Part shown: in pieces, positions 15,488-25,800 of the stretch
Layout of the letters: the number at the start of each line of letters is the position of its first letter
How positions within the stretch are numbered: position 1 is the stretch's first letter
Origin: Lewinellaceae bacterium
GTDB taxonomy: Bacteria; Bacteroidota; Bacteroidia; Chitinophagales; Saprospiraceae
Length of the DNA stretch: 64,000 bases
Direction of reading: 5' to 3'
NCBI GenBank assembly: GCA_020636315.1
Contig: JACJYA010000005.1
Coordinates: 62,001-126,000, forward strand
Made by a program: the position numbers and the translations under genes
Notes under the pieces: generated by a model
What the model was told of the DNA's origin: nothing
The model's input: the letters and a program-made list of their open reading frames with translations, nothing else
The model's database searches: none

Positions 15488-17656
15488 ATGGGCTGGAAGT
15501 TTACGATTGTATCAGCGATTTGGTTATTATTCTATGTTCAGCCTCTGGGCGCCACCATCACTCCGGTGCCGCTGGAGCAGCGGGTGGATAAAGCGGAACA
15601 GATTGTCCTGGCACGGCTGAATCATCAGGTATCCTATTGGGGAGAAGGCAGAAAGAACATTTACACCTTATACGTCCTCGACGTTATCGCCTATCTCAAG
15701 GGAAGGGAAGAGTCCCTGCAGGTGGCGGTAATTGGTGAAGGCGGCCAAATGGGCCTTAATATGCAAATTACTTATCCCCAGGTTGAGATGGACCCTCATC
15801 ACGATTTTGTGGTGTTCCTGAATGCAGACAACTTTAGCATAGACTATAAGGACTACCGGAATGTCCTGGCGGGTATCCGGCAATGTACGCCCCACGCCGG
15901 GGTGCAGGGCATCCTGAAACGGCAGGGAGGCGTGTATTACGACATAGGCAGCCAGGCTTACTATTCTGAGTCGGAGCTCTTACGCAAGATCGAACAGCGG
16001 CTTGGAGAAAAAGCAGAGACACCGGAAGGGGCGGCATTTCCGGCCAGAGGCCTCAGTGAAGAACAGAGCATAGAGGGCCGGGGTATGGGAGGGATCTCCA
16101 GCCTGGAAAACGGAACCGGGCCCGCATCGGCTTTTATTGCCGGTACGACGGTTGTGAACAATGAATTGGTGATAAAGGGTTCGGGTTTTGGGGACATGGA
16201 AGGGACGGTTTGGTTCAGCAATGCCGACAACGGTGGAGCCACTATTGTTGCTACCGCCTATGGCTCTGATATTGTTTCCTGGTCCGGCACCGAGATCCGG
16301 GTGAAGATCCCCAAGCAGGCGGGCACCGGTGTTGTGACGGTGTGGGACAACAATTTTTTGACAGTTGGGTCGAAAAGCATTACTATTGATTATGCGGTGA
16401 TACCTACTTATAATGATTACTACAATTTCTCTGAAGTGACCCGCATACTACCCAAACTGGCTTCTATAGATGGCAACGGCGGCTACACTTTTCAATACAA
16501 CAACGATGAACCCAGTCCTTCGGAAGACTTTGCCGGTAATGCCAATGCCGTCGCGGCTTTCGAGCGGGCGCTGAACAACTGGCGGACTTCCACGGGGGTA
16601 AACTTTGACCGGAATGCTTCGGGTACCGGGACTAACGCAGGCCTCCGGGACAACAACCAGGTAGTCTCCTTTGTCGATAATCTGAGTTCGGGAACATTAG
16701 GGTTAACTAACCTGTATTTTAAAGGAGATGCACTCACTGTCCCCTCCTGCGAGGGAGCAAACACCCGTTGGTATATAGAAGACGTCGATATCCGTTTCAA
16801 GGACGATGCCACCCTGCTTTCGGAAACCGGCCGCAGTTGGAATTTTGACGGAGACGCCACAACTTCCGGTGAATATGACTTCGAGAGTGTAGCCCTTCAC
16901 GAACTGGGCCACGCTCACGGCCTGGCCCACGTCATTGCTGCCGGCAGCAAGGTGATGCATTATACCCTTTCGAACGGGACAGATATGCGAAGCCTTTCCG
17001 CATCCGAGATCAACGCCGGCGCCTATCTGATGGCCGAAGGCACGGCAACACCTCCCTGCCTGCCGAATAACCCGCCTCCCATGTCGGCTGTTTCCAGCGC
17101 CCTTCCCGTCGAGCTCCTTTCCTTTGAGGGCCATAAGCAGGGCAATGCTGTCGCATTGAGCTGGCAAACCGCCACTGAGGCGAACAACGACTTTTTTACT
17201 CTGGAACGCTCAGCTGACGGCAAGGCTTTCGAAACCATTGCCAGAGTTCCGGGGGCAGGGAATTCTACCCTCCTCCAGCATTATAGTTATACCGATAAGG
17301 CGCCTTTACCGGGCAACAACTACTACCGGCTTTCCCAGACGGATTTTGATGGCAGGCAATCCTATGAAGGCATTGTTTTCATCCGTTTTAATGCTGCCGG
17401 GCCTGGCAGGCTTTCCGTTGTCAATCCGGTTGAAGAAGGAATCCTGGCTGTGGCCTATGAAGCCGACGGCCCGGGTATAGTTTCCCTTCGTATTTTCAGC
17501 TTTTCCGGGAGGCCGGCACTGCACTGGGAACGGCAGGTGGAGGCCGGCCGGAACCTGTGGAAGTTGCCGGTTGGTTCCCTGGCGCCTGGCATTTATGGCC
17601 TTCAGTTGCAACAGGGAAATACCTTGCTGAGCGAGCGGGTTTTAAAGATGGAGTGA
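15488..17656 (+). CDS. Secreted matrixin-type metalloprotease with IPT/TIG-like and T9SS sorting domains
   Basis: The 722-residue protein begins with a signal peptide (WKFTIVSAIWLLFYVQPLGA). After an unclassified N-terminal region comes an IPT/TIG-like beta-sandwich (ASAFIAGTTVVNNELVIKG to GTGVVTVWDNN, residues about 215-300). The protease domain follows, with the zinc motif HELGHAHGLAH near residues 470-480 and a downstream Met-turn candidate (SKVMHYTL). The C-terminal region (LPVELLSFEGHKQGNAVALS then a last domain ending in LLSERVLKME) is the usual Bacteroidota layout before and within a type IX sorting domain. It is therefore probably exported through the type IX system and surface-bound or released. 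The substrate is unknown. Confidence 0.85.
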   Translation: MGWKFTIVSAIWLLFYVQPLGATITPVPLEQRVDKAEQIVLARLNHQVSYWGEGRKNIYTLYVLDVIAYLKGREESLQVAVIGEGGQMGLNMQITYPQVEMDPHHDFVVFLNADNFSIDYKDYRNVLAGIRQCTPHAGVQGILKRQGGVYYDIGSQAYYSESELLRKIEQRLGEKAETPEGAAFPARGLSEEQSIEGRGMGGISSLENGTGPASAFIAGTTVVNNELVIKGSGFGDMEGTVWFSNADNGGATIVATAYGSDIVSWSGTEIRVKIPKQAGTGVVTVWDNNFLTVGSKSITIDYAVIPTYNDYYNFSEVTRILPKLASIDGNGGYTFQYNNDEPSPSEDFAGNANAVAAFERALNNWRTSTGVNFDRNASGTGTNAGLRDNNQVVSFVDNLSSGTLGLTNLYFKGDALTVPSCEGANTRWYIEDVDIRFKDDATLLSETGRSWNFDGDATTSGEYDFESVALHELGHAHGLAHVIAAGSKVMHYTLSNGTDMRSLSASEINAGAYLMAEGTATPPCLPNNPPPMSAVSSALPVELLSFEGHKQGNAVALSWQTATEANNDFFTLERSADGKAFETIARVPGAGNSTLLQHYSYTDKAPLPGNNYYRLSQTDFDGRQSYEGIVFIRFNAAGPGRLSVVNPVEEGILAVAYEADGPGIVSLRIFSFSGRPALHWERQVEAGRNLWKLPVGSLAPGIYGLQLQQGNTLLSERVLKME

Positions 17657-18075
17657 GGACAGGCCGGCAATTTGGGCCTTATCTGGGTTTTAGAAACAAA
17701 CATGAGTCATCCCGAATTTTGAATTTTTCTAACCTGCAGGGTTTTGCCAACCCTGTTGGTTTATTCCGTACTCTTCTTTGTTAAAGAATTACCCTAAAAC
17801 GAGGGTTCTGTTCCAGGTTTAAACCTACCGGGTTTTGGAAACCCGGCAGGTTGGGCCCACTTTTCAGATACTATGAGGCCCGGTTATTTCTCCCTGGAAA
17901 ATTCGGGATGACTCATGCGAATCAGGGGCTAAACGAAGCATATTTTTGAAGTCCCGTAGGGACGATATATCGTTAGATAATGCTCCGGACAATGGATGTT
18001 CTAAACCCAGGTCAGTTCTGGAATAGCCCTAAACCCAGCTAATGGGCACAAATGAGAATTGCTCCGCCTCCTGCT
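17657..18075. other. Intergenic region between convergent genes, filled by a palindromic element
   Basis: No gene is supported. It holds the 217-bp inverted-repeat element (17701-17917) and, just after it, a small palindrome GTCCCGTAGGGAC (17952-17964) followed by GATATATCGTTAG. From memory this last motif resembles short palindromes scattered in other Bacteroidota genomes. Confidence 0.5.
17701..17917. repeat. 217-bp element with perfect 20-bp terminal inverted repeats
   Basis: The 20 bases at 17701-17720 (CATGAGTCATCCCGAATTTT) are exactly complementary to 17898-17917. Inside is a strong hairpin at 17822-17852 (CCGGGTTT/AAACCCGG with an outer AACCT/AGGTT arm) and a smaller one around 17738-17757 (AGGGTT/AACCCT). 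There is no coding capacity. It looks like a MITE or a large REP-type element. No clear target duplication is visible. Confidence 0.7.
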
Positions 18076-20142
18076 CTACCAGATCATCACCCTTACGCTA
18101 TCCGCCCGGTACATCGGGCTGTCCTCCCCGATATTGAAGGCCTGATAGAAGGCCGGCATATTGACGATGGGGCCGATCGCCCGGTATTTTCCCGGCGCGT
18201 GCACGTTGGTCTTGACCTGTTTTTTCATAGCCTCATCCCGATATTTACTCCTCCAAACGGTAGCCCAGTTGAGGAAGAAGCGCTGGTTTTGGGTGAAACC
18301 GTCTATCAGGCCCGGGCCGCTGTGTTCTCCGAGGTGCTTTTGCAGGCCGTCGAAAGCCACGTTGAGGCCGCCCAGGTCGCCGATGTTCTCGCCGAGGGTA
18401 AATTCACCGTTGACGAACAGGCCAGGCAGGGGCTCATAGCTGTTGAATTGCTCCACCAGCAGCCTGGTGCGGGCTTCAAAGCGGGCCCGGTCTTCTTCTG
18501 TCCACCAATTGTTCAGGTTGCCTTTAGCGTCGTAGCGGCTGCCCTGGTCATCGAAACCGTGGGAGATCTCGTGGCCGATCACGGCGCCGATTCCACCGTA
18601 ATTGACTGCCGCATCCGCCTGATAATTGTAATATGGCGGCTGGAGAATGGCGGCCGGGAAGACGATCTCGTTGTAGAGCGGGTGATAATAGGCATTGACC
18701 ATCTGGGGAGGCATGAACCATTCTCCCTTATCGACCGGTTGGCCGACTTTTTCGACCTTTCGGCGCCAGTCCCATCGGGATACGTTTATCATGTTTCCGG
18801 CATAAGAGCCGCCTTCTTCTTTGCCTTTGACCTCGAGCTTCGAATAATCTTTCCACTCATCGGGATAGCCGATCTTTACCCGCAAGTTGGCCAGCTTTTC
18901 CAGTGCTTTGTCCTTGGTGCTGTCCGACATCCATTCCAGCCGCTGAATGCGTTCGGCGTAGGCGTCTTTGAGGTTGGCTACCAGTTCTTCCGCCACCTGT
19001 TTGGCTTCGGGCGGGAAGTAGGCATCGACATACAGCTTGCCGAGCGCTTCTCCAATGCTGAAGTTGGTTACCTTCAGCACCCGCTCCCAGCGAGGGGACA
19101 TTTCCTCAACACCACTCAGGACACCCTTGTAAAAATCGAAATTCGCCTGTTCGAAATCACTACTCAGGTAGGCCAGAGCGCTGTTGAGTAGTGTCCATCG
19201 TGTATAAGACCTGAGCTTGTCCAGGGGCACTTCGGAAAATACGGTTTCCAAAGATTTGATGTAGGCGGGCTGCATTACAATGAAGGTATCAATGTTGCTA
19301 AGCCCGATGGACTGGAAGTAGGCTTCCCAGTCAAATGAAGGGGTCATGGCGGCGATGTCCTTCCTGGCCCGGGGATTGTTCATCAGAAGGGGGTTGCGCT
19401 TCTGGATCTTATCCAACTGGGACCCGGCAAGGCGCTTTTCAACCTGGAAGATATCTTCCGCTTCCTTATTGGCAGAAGCTTCATCGGCTCCCGCTAGTTG
19501 AAGTACGCGGCGAACGAAGGCCTTGTATTCTCCCTGGAGGCGCAGGGTCTCTTCATCGTCTTTGACGTAGTATTCCTTTCCGGGCAGGCCAAGGGCGCCC
19601 TCGTTCAGGAAACCGCCGTTTATGTCGCTGTTGCTGAGGCTGGGCCTGGTGCTGAAGGAAAAGAAGGCATTGGATTGAAGGGGAGCAGATTCAATAAGAT
19701 AGGCTTCCAGTTCCTTCAGGCTGGAAATGGACTCTATTTTCTGGAGTTCTCCCTCGATCGGTTGAATGCCCAATTCATTGATATAGGCGGTATCCATAGC
19801 TGTCTGGTAGAACAGGACGGCCTTTCCCTGGTCTGTCTCCGGGTCGTAATTGCCTTCCGCTATGGTTGATTCCAGAATGGTGAGCACTTTCTCATTGGTC
19901 TTTTTGCCCAACTCGTCAAATGCTCCCCAGCTGTCTTCATCGGCCGGGATCTCTGCCTGGTCCAGCCAACGGCCGTTCGCAAAACGGTAGAAATCCATGG
20001 CGGGATTTGCGGTTGTATCCATAAGGGAAAGATCAAGCCCCGGCGGGGTATTCTGGTTCGGTTCATCAGAGGTAGCAGACTGGCAGGCGGTGAAGAGCAA
20101 CACAACGGCCATTGCCAGGTTAGAAGCATTGAATTTTATCAT
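18076..20142 (-). CDS. M13 family (neprilysin/PepO-like) zinc metallopeptidase lipoprotein
   Basis: The start at 20142 gives a lipoprotein signal (MAVVLLFTAC); the upstream in-frame extension of 46 residues would hide it. M13 hallmarks are NAYYHPLYNEIVFPAAILQ, the zinc motif GHEISHGFDDQGSRYD, the third ligand region GENIGDLGGLNVAF, and the late FTQNQRFFLNWATVWR and VNMPAFYQAF blocks. The N-terminal MDFYRFANGRWLDQAEIPAD is the family's opening block. The length (688 residues) is normal. It probably degrades peptides outside the inner membrane. It is convergent with the matrixin-type gene and divergent from the ArsR gene. Confidence 0.93.
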   Translation of the reverse strand: MIKFNASNLAMAVVLLFTACQSATSDEPNQNTPPGLDLSLMDTTANPAMDFYRFANGRWLDQAEIPADEDSWGAFDELGKKTNEKVLTILESTIAEGNYDPETDQGKAVLFYQTAMDTAYINELGIQPIEGELQKIESISSLKELEAYLIESAPLQSNAFFSFSTRPSLSNSDINGGFLNEGALGLPGKEYYVKDDEETLRLQGEYKAFVRRVLQLAGADEASANKEAEDIFQVEKRLAGSQLDKIQKRNPLLMNNPRARKDIAAMTPSFDWEAYFQSIGLSNIDTFIVMQPAYIKSLETVFSEVPLDKLRSYTRWTLLNSALAYLSSDFEQANFDFYKGVLSGVEEMSPRWERVLKVTNFSIGEALGKLYVDAYFPPEAKQVAEELVANLKDAYAERIQRLEWMSDSTKDKALEKLANLRVKIGYPDEWKDYSKLEVKGKEEGGSYAGNMINVSRWDWRRKVEKVGQPVDKGEWFMPPQMVNAYYHPLYNEIVFPAAILQPPYYNYQADAAVNYGGIGAVIGHEISHGFDDQGSRYDAKGNLNNWWTEEDRARFEARTRLLVEQFNSYEPLPGLFVNGEFTLGENIGDLGGLNVAFDGLQKHLGEHSGPGLIDGFTQNQRFFLNWATVWRSKYRDEAMKKQVKTNVHAPGKYRAIGPIVNMPAFYQAFNIGEDSPMYRADSVRVMIW

Positions 20143-20474
20143 CCTTGTTGTTTTTTGACCCGAAGATAAGGTTTTGCCGGTTAGTACAGGGGGGGAATAT
20201 TGGGGAAAATGCCCAGGAAGATAGTAAGAAGGCAATGTTTTATGCCAGTTGTCCTGCTCCCATACCAGGGAGGAGGACAAACTGTAGCTTGGCCAGGATT
20301 ATCCGCCGTTAGAGCCGTTTCAAGGTCAAACCGAACTTGATTGTTCGCAAGTTATTGATAATAAGCGTTATATGTTTTTCAGGCGGATATAGTCCATGCT
20401 GTTGAATTCAGGAAACAGGTGGATGGCATGGCAGGCAAGCCTTACCTTACCTTTGGTTTAAACCTTCTTCAAAT
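20143..20474. other. Divergent promoter region between the M13 peptidase and ArsR genes
   Basis: No gene is seen. On the plus strand there is a perfect -7 type box TACCTTTG at 20448-20455, only 19 bp before the ArsR ATG. An inverted repeat AACTTG-N8-CAAGTT lies at 20334-20353, followed by ATAA-N6-TTAT at 20359-20372; either could be an ArsR-type operator, but this is a guess. Confidence 0.35.
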
Positions 20475-20780
20475 ATGGTGGCGAATACAGAATTTGAGCG
20501 GTTGGAGCAATATTCGGAAGCACTGCGGGCGATTGCTCACCCGATACGGCTGGCCATTATCAGTATCCTCAGGAATGGTGCGCCTATGTCAGTGACCGAT
20601 ATTCACGAACGTTTGCAGATCGAACAGGCTGCAGCTTCCCATCACCTGAAGATCCTCCGCTTCAATGGTATCGTGCAGGCAAAGCGCGAGGGCCGTTATA
20701 TCTATTATCTCATCTCTGACGACACCTACCCTCAGATCCTGGAGCTGTTGAAAACGGCGGATAATTTCAGTTCAATTTAG
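20475..20780 (+). CDS. ArsR family winged-helix transcriptional regulator
   Basis: The 101-residue protein has the compact ArsR/SmtB layout: ALRAIAHPIRLAIISILRNG, a recognition-helix region IEQAAASHHLKILRFNGIV and the wing AKREGRYIYYLISDD. It lacks the CxC metal site of ArsR and the obvious metal ligands of SmtB, so it may sense something other than arsenite or belong to a redox- or sulfide-responsive or developmental branch. A beta-barrel protein and a serine hydrolase lie downstream on the same strand (96 bp gap), but whether it regulates them is unknown. Confidence 0.87.
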   Translation: MVANTEFERLEQYSEALRAIAHPIRLAIISILRNGAPMSVTDIHERLQIEQAAASHHLKILRFNGIVQAKREGRYIYYLISDDTYPQILELLKTADNFSSI

Positions 20781-20876
20781 TATTGGCTTGCTTATCATTT
20801 TGAAGCCAGGGCAAACCCTTTTGCTGATTTTCGTCATTGCTTCCCGGCGAAAAAAATCGTATGAAAAGGCAAAGTT

Positions 20877-21590
20877 ATGCCTATGAGTAGCAGAAGCATT
20901 TTTTCTGTCGGAATGTACCTCTTGTTTTTCTACCTGCCGTCCCTGGGAGCCCAGGCTGGACTCAAAGCCGGCCCTAGTGTTTCAGATATTGGTTTTCGCG
21001 AAAACGGGCAAACGCCTTATCTGGGCTATGAGGCAGGAATGATGGTGCACCGGGTACCCATGCCTGCTTTTCAAGCCGGCATTTTCTATACTCTCGGGCT
21101 TGGAAAAAGGTTTGCTTTCCAGCCGGAGCTGCTCTTCATTACCCAGGGATTGGATTACAGTACTGCATTTCTCTATGATGACGTTACCTACAAAGTTAAG
21201 ATCCACTATTGTCATGTCCCGCTTTTACTGAAGTACCGGGTTTCATTGAAACGAAAATGGCGTCCTTTTTTATTCGGGGGGCCTTATGCGTCCAAAAAGC
21301 TGAAGGCTATTCGCATTATAAAAATTGAAGGACAAAAAGAAAAGGCCATGATGCCCAATGTGAAAAATACGGACCTGGGGCTCATCGCCGGGTTTGCCGC
21401 CGAATTCGAATTGCCAGCCGGGGAAGTTACAGTTGGGCTGCGAACCAGCTATAGCCTGGTTAACATGATGGATAGAGTGGAAGGTTATATTCGCGATTAT
21501 TATGAAGGGCCTGAAAACCCATACGCCAGGAATATAAACATTGCATTACTGGTGGGATATCGGTTGAAAGCCACAAAGGAAAAGAAATGA
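20877..21590 (+). CDS. Outer-membrane beta-barrel protein (PorT-like)
   Basis: The 237-residue protein has an N-terminal signal sequence (FSVGMYLLFFYLPSLGAQA) followed by alternating hydrophobic beta strands: GLKAGPSVSDIG, GYEAGMMVHRVP, FAFQPELLFITQGL, CHVPLLLKYRVSL, FLFGGPYASKK, LGLIAGFAAEFEL, VTVGLRTSYSLVN and NINIALLVGYRLK. This is the pattern of the small PorT-family/OMP_b-brl_2 barrels that are abundant in Bacteroidota. Its stop codon overlaps the start of the next gene by 4 bp (ATGA), which implies translational coupling with the serine hydrolase. The function is unknown. Confidence 0.75.
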   Translation: MPMSSRSIFSVGMYLLFFYLPSLGAQAGLKAGPSVSDIGFRENGQTPYLGYEAGMMVHRVPMPAFQAGIFYTLGLGKRFAFQPELLFITQGLDYSTAFLYDDVTYKVKIHYCHVPLLLKYRVSLKRKWRPFLFGGPYASKKLKAIRIIKIEGQKEKAMMPNVKNTDLGLIAGFAAEFELPAGEVTVGLRTSYSLVNMMDRVEGYIRDYYEGPENPYARNINIALLVGYRLKATKEKK

Positions 21591-22711
21591 AAAAAAACAT
21601 ATTTCTGGTTTGGGGGGTTTGGGCGCTGATATTGATTATGGGCTGTAATGGCAAAAGTGACACGGTGGACATCAATGTAGAGGAGGAGATCCTTGCAGAA
21701 ATGGAGGCCCGGCAAATCCCCTCTGTTGCAGCCTGCGTAGTGAAGGGGGGCGCAATCGCATGGGAAGGCGCCTTCGGCTTTGCGGATGTACCAGCCGGGA
21801 AGGCAGCCACCCGTTCCAGCCTGTACAATATGGAGTCCATATCCAAGCTGTTCATATCCGTCTCTGTTATGCAGTTGTGGGAAGGAGGGTTACTACAACT
21901 GGATGCAGACATCAACCTGTATTTGCCTTTTGCTGTTCGTAATCCTGGTTTTCCGGAAAAGGAGATTACGCCGCGCATGCTGCTCACCCATACGTCCAGC
22001 CTGGCCTGGCCGAAGGCCGAAGACGGGTTGCCCGATTTTGAATATTTTTTCATTCCAGGGGAGGAGCCTTCGATCAGCGAATGGCTCCCGGAGTATATCC
22101 TCCCGGAAGGAGAGCATTACAGGCCCACTGTCTGGAAGGATTTTCCACCAGGAGAACAGGAGTTGTATTCCAATATTGGTTCCTCCCTGCTGGCGCTTAT
22201 GGTAGAGCATATCACGGGGATGGATTATCGCGATTACTGCCGGGAAAACATCCTCGAACCGCTGGAAATGTACGACTCCGGTTTCCGGCTCAGCAACCTG
22301 AATGAAGGGTTGTTGGTAACACCCTATTGGGAGAATAACAGCCCGGTTTATCAGTTTGTCTATCGGCATTACCCGGCGGGTAACCTCAAGAGCAACATCG
22401 AAGATTTTTCCCATTTTGTTATTGCCATTTTGAATTACGGTGAATACAATGGGAAAAGGATACTGGAGCGGGCTACATTTGACACTATGTTTGAGGTCCA
22501 CAATCCGGCCACTGGCATGGCCCTTCTTTGGAACCATTGCCTGGGAGATTGTATCGGCAAGGCAGGTGGCGGTACTGGTTACAGCGCCTGGGCCGAGTGG
22601 CATTTCCAAGATGACAGCGCCCTGTTCATCTTTTCCAACAGAAAGAACCTGCCGGTCTATCCAGGTGAGCGGATCTATGACCTGGTGAGGTATAAGTGTG
22701 GGAGGCTGTAG
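21587..22711 (+). CDS. Beta-lactamase-related serine hydrolase (class C/PBP4*-like) lipoprotein
   Basis: The 374-residue protein starts with a lipoprotein signal (LILIMGC). The serine beta-lactamase/penicillin-binding fold is indicated by the SxxK motif in NMESISKLFISVSV, LTHTSSLAWP, the YxN-type YSNIGSSLLALMVEHITG, and a C-terminal GGGTGYSAWAEWHF in place of KTG. Proteins of this COG1680 type include esterases, D-aminopeptidases and LACTB-like peptidases; only a minority are true beta-lactamases. It is translationally coupled to the upstream beta-barrel protein, so the two may work together at the outer membrane. The exact substrate cannot be told. Confidence 0.85.
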   Translation: MKKNIFLVWGVWALILIMGCNGKSDTVDINVEEEILAEMEARQIPSVAACVVKGGAIAWEGAFGFADVPAGKAATRSSLYNMESISKLFISVSVMQLWEGGLLQLDADINLYLPFAVRNPGFPEKEITPRMLLTHTSSLAWPKAEDGLPDFEYFFIPGEEPSISEWLPEYILPEGEHYRPTVWKDFPPGEQELYSNIGSSLLALMVEHITGMDYRDYCRENILEPLEMYDSGFRLSNLNEGLLVTPYWENNSPVYQFVYRHYPAGNLKSNIEDFSHFVIAILNYGEYNGKRILERATFDTMFEVHNPATGMALLWNHCLGDCIGKAGGGTGYSAWAEWHFQDDSALFIFSNRKNLPVYPGERIYDLVRYKCGRL

Positions 22712-22724
22712 GGGGGCTGGGAGC

Positions 22725-22786
22725 TGTTGAAAGTTCCTGGTTTCTGGTAAGCCAGGAACTAGAAGCAAGGAACTATAAACAGTCCC
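22725..22786. repeat. Inverted repeat plus one copy of the 25-bp dispersed motif between convergent genes
   Basis: AGTTCCTGG and CCAGGAACT (22732-22740 and 22752-22760) form a 9-bp inverted repeat. It is followed by a 25-bp motif copy (22762-22786) that matches the consensus of the tandem copies at 38672-38721 in 22 of 25 positions. Confidence 0.5.
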
Positions 22787-22862
22787 AACGGGCCTCTCTT
22801 ACACCCTTACCTATCAAAACTTCTGTACTTCTACACTTTCACACCTCTACATATCCCTCTCC

Positions 22863-25800
22863 TCACTCCACCACCACCTCATCCACAAACAGCCAGGCCT
22901 TTCCCCCGGCGCCGGCGTGCCATTCCGGGCAGATGCCGATGTTTTTTGCAGTAATGCGCACGAATCGGCCCTTCATTTCCGTTTCGATGGAATATTCCAG
23001 CACCTCGGTGGGGTCGCCCTGCCTGGCGGCAGGAACCTTAAACCGGGGCAGCGGATGGAATTGCTCGCCGTCTTCCGAGAGCTCAAACTGCACCCATTCG
23101 GGGGCAAAGATCCAGGCCCCGATGTCCCGCAGGAAAGTCGTTTTGATAAGGCTGAGGGGCTGCACGCTGCCCAGGTCGATGGTGGCCTGAAAATCCTTTC
23201 CCTCGAAACCTTGCCAGTTGCCGTCCGCGAAGGTGGTGCTGCCGTTTCGGCCGTCGATCAGGCCCAAAGGGCCGCCGGCGTCGTATTTTTCCGAATAAGG
23301 GTGCTTCAGCTGTATGCTATTGTACCGTGAACGCCGGAAGTCGGCTACACTGGCCGGGCTGATCACCATCCCGTCTTTGACGGCGATAGCCTTTATGGTG
23401 GCCGTCTCCGTCAGGGCGATATTACAGGAATACTGTTTTGACTCGACGGTAGGTTCGCTGCCATCCAGAGTGTAGAAGATGCGGGCGCCAGGAGTGGCGC
23501 AGTGCAGATTAACTATTGTATCATCCGAAAAGATGTCCAGCTTTTCCACATCCCTGCCCTGGCGGTGAAAGGTAGGTGTGGCGGTTACTTCCGGAAGCGT
23601 GGCTTCCATCCGAAAGGCCCAGGCGTATCGGCAGGGGCGGTTTCGTTCTTCCTGTAATTCGGCCGGCAATTGGATGGTGAGCCCTTTCTGTGGGTCAAAT
23701 GTCCATTTCAGCTGCGTTTCAAAACCGAGCATAACAATTTCTGAGCCTTCCCGGGGCCGCACATATTTCAGGTGCAGTGCTTCTCCCGGCCACTCCAGGC
23801 AGGTGGCGTAAACGCGGCCCTCAGCGTCAGTGGTGTATCGGACGTTTTCGCCTTCTTTGTACTGATGCCACATGCGGCTGTTGTAAACGACCGGTGCGTT
23901 TATGGCCATCCAGTCGCCTATCTCCCGGAGGCGTTCGACACTGGGTGCAGGGATGAGCCCTTTGGCAGTAGGGCCAACGTTCAGCAGGTAGTTGCCGCCC
24001 TTGGCGGCGATATCGACGAGGTTGTGGATCAGGGTTTGGGCGGATTTCCAGTTGTGGTCGTTCTTTTTGAAGCCCCAGGTGTCGTTCATGGTCATACAGG
24101 ATTCCCAGTCGAGGTCCGCCGAGCCGTAGTCGAGGATCTCCTGCTCGGGGGTGCCGAAGTCGCCCACATCGTCGCCTTCCCGGTTCATGCCCTGCATACC
24201 CTGCCGCCCCTTGCCGACGCGGTTGTTGATGATAATGTCCGGCTTTAGGCTGCGGACGTACTGGTACAAGTCCTTACCCTGTTCCTCGGTCCATTCGTTT
24301 ATCCATTCTCCATCGAACCAGAGTACGTTAGGGTTGTAGTTTTCCACCAGCTCGCGGAGCTGGGGCTTGAGATAATTTTCCCGGTAATCGGCAAAGTCGG
24401 GGCCGTCGGGGTTGGCATTACCAAAGTCCTTGCCCTGGGCGTCGGGGTGGTGCCAGTCCATGATGGAATGGTAAAAACAGAGCTTGATGCCCGCCTTGTC
24501 ACAGGCGTCGCGCAGTTCTTTCAGGATGTCCCTTCCGAAGGGGGAGGTATCCATGATGTCGTAGTCCGTCACCTTGCTGTCCCAGAGGCAGAACCCGTCG
24601 TGGTGCTTGGAGGTGATGACGATGTATTTCATGCCGGCGTCTTTGGCGATGCGCACCCATTCTTCGGCATCGAACTCTACGGGGTTAAACTGCCGGGCGT
24701 AGGGCTCATACTCTTCCACCGGTATCTGGCCGGTATTCATGATCCACTCTCCCACGCCGCTGGCCTCTTTCCCTTTGTGAATACCCGCCGGCACGGCATA
24801 AGCTCCCCAGTGGATGAACATCCCGAAACCGGCGTTCCGCCACCATGCCATACGCTCGTCAAACTCTTCTTCCGATTCCAGCAGGTAGTTGTCGTGAGGG
24901 CGGTGGTAGAGGGCGAGGGTGGAGAGGGCCGGAGAGGCCATGGCGGAAACCTCTATCCGCAGTTTGTCGGTGGTGATGCGCGGAATGCGGATAAAGCGAT
25001 GGTTGCCTACGGTGGTAACATCGGCTACATTTTTCCACCCTCCGTTTTTCCAGGCCTTTACATTCACTGCCTCGATGCGTTGACCGAGGGGCAGGTATTC
25101 CCGGAGTTCCACCACATTAAAGGTTTGGGGGGCGGGAAGGGTAACCACCAAAGTGCCCTTTTTAACCCCATCCTGGGTAGCCCAGTAGGTCTGGTTGTCT
25201 CCGTCGGTGAGTAAGCTGGCTTCGAAGCCCTCGCCACGTGTGTTGGAGGCTTCCACCCGGGCGCCTGCCGCCAGGTTGTTGGTGAAGGTGGCGTACAGGC
25301 GGCCTCGCAGATCCATCAGCGCCTTTACATCATTTTCGTGGACCAGCCCTCGGCGATCGACCGGCAGGTTGAGCAGCAGGTTGGCATTGCGCCCGACAGA
25401 ATTGTAATAGATCTGCTCCAGATGTTCGCCGGATTTGACCCTGTCGTCCTCATCGGCGTGGTAGTACCAGCCCGGGCGGATGGAGACATCCACTTCGGCG
25501 GGCACCCAGTGTGTGCCGTTTTTGTTGCCGGAACGCAGTTCCAGATAGCGGGGCGTGCCGGGGTAATAATCATCGCGGTTGAGAGTGCACCAGTTGGTGG
25601 GGTTGGCGAAGCCGCGCTCGGTGCCCACCCAGCGGATATCGGGCCCGGCATCGCTGAAGATGACGGCATCGGGCTGATATTTTCGTACGGTGGCGATGAA
25701 ACCGGGCCAGTCGTATATCTGCTGCCCTTTAAATTCTTCGCTAACTGCCCCGTCGAACCATACCTCGAAGATGTCCCCGTAGCCGGTAAGCACTTCTTCC

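Noticed and set aside
21587..22711. A true class C beta-lactamase
   Set aside because: The SxxK and YxN motifs are present but the KTG box is replaced by GGGTG; the family is mostly esterases and peptidases, so resistance cannot be claimed.
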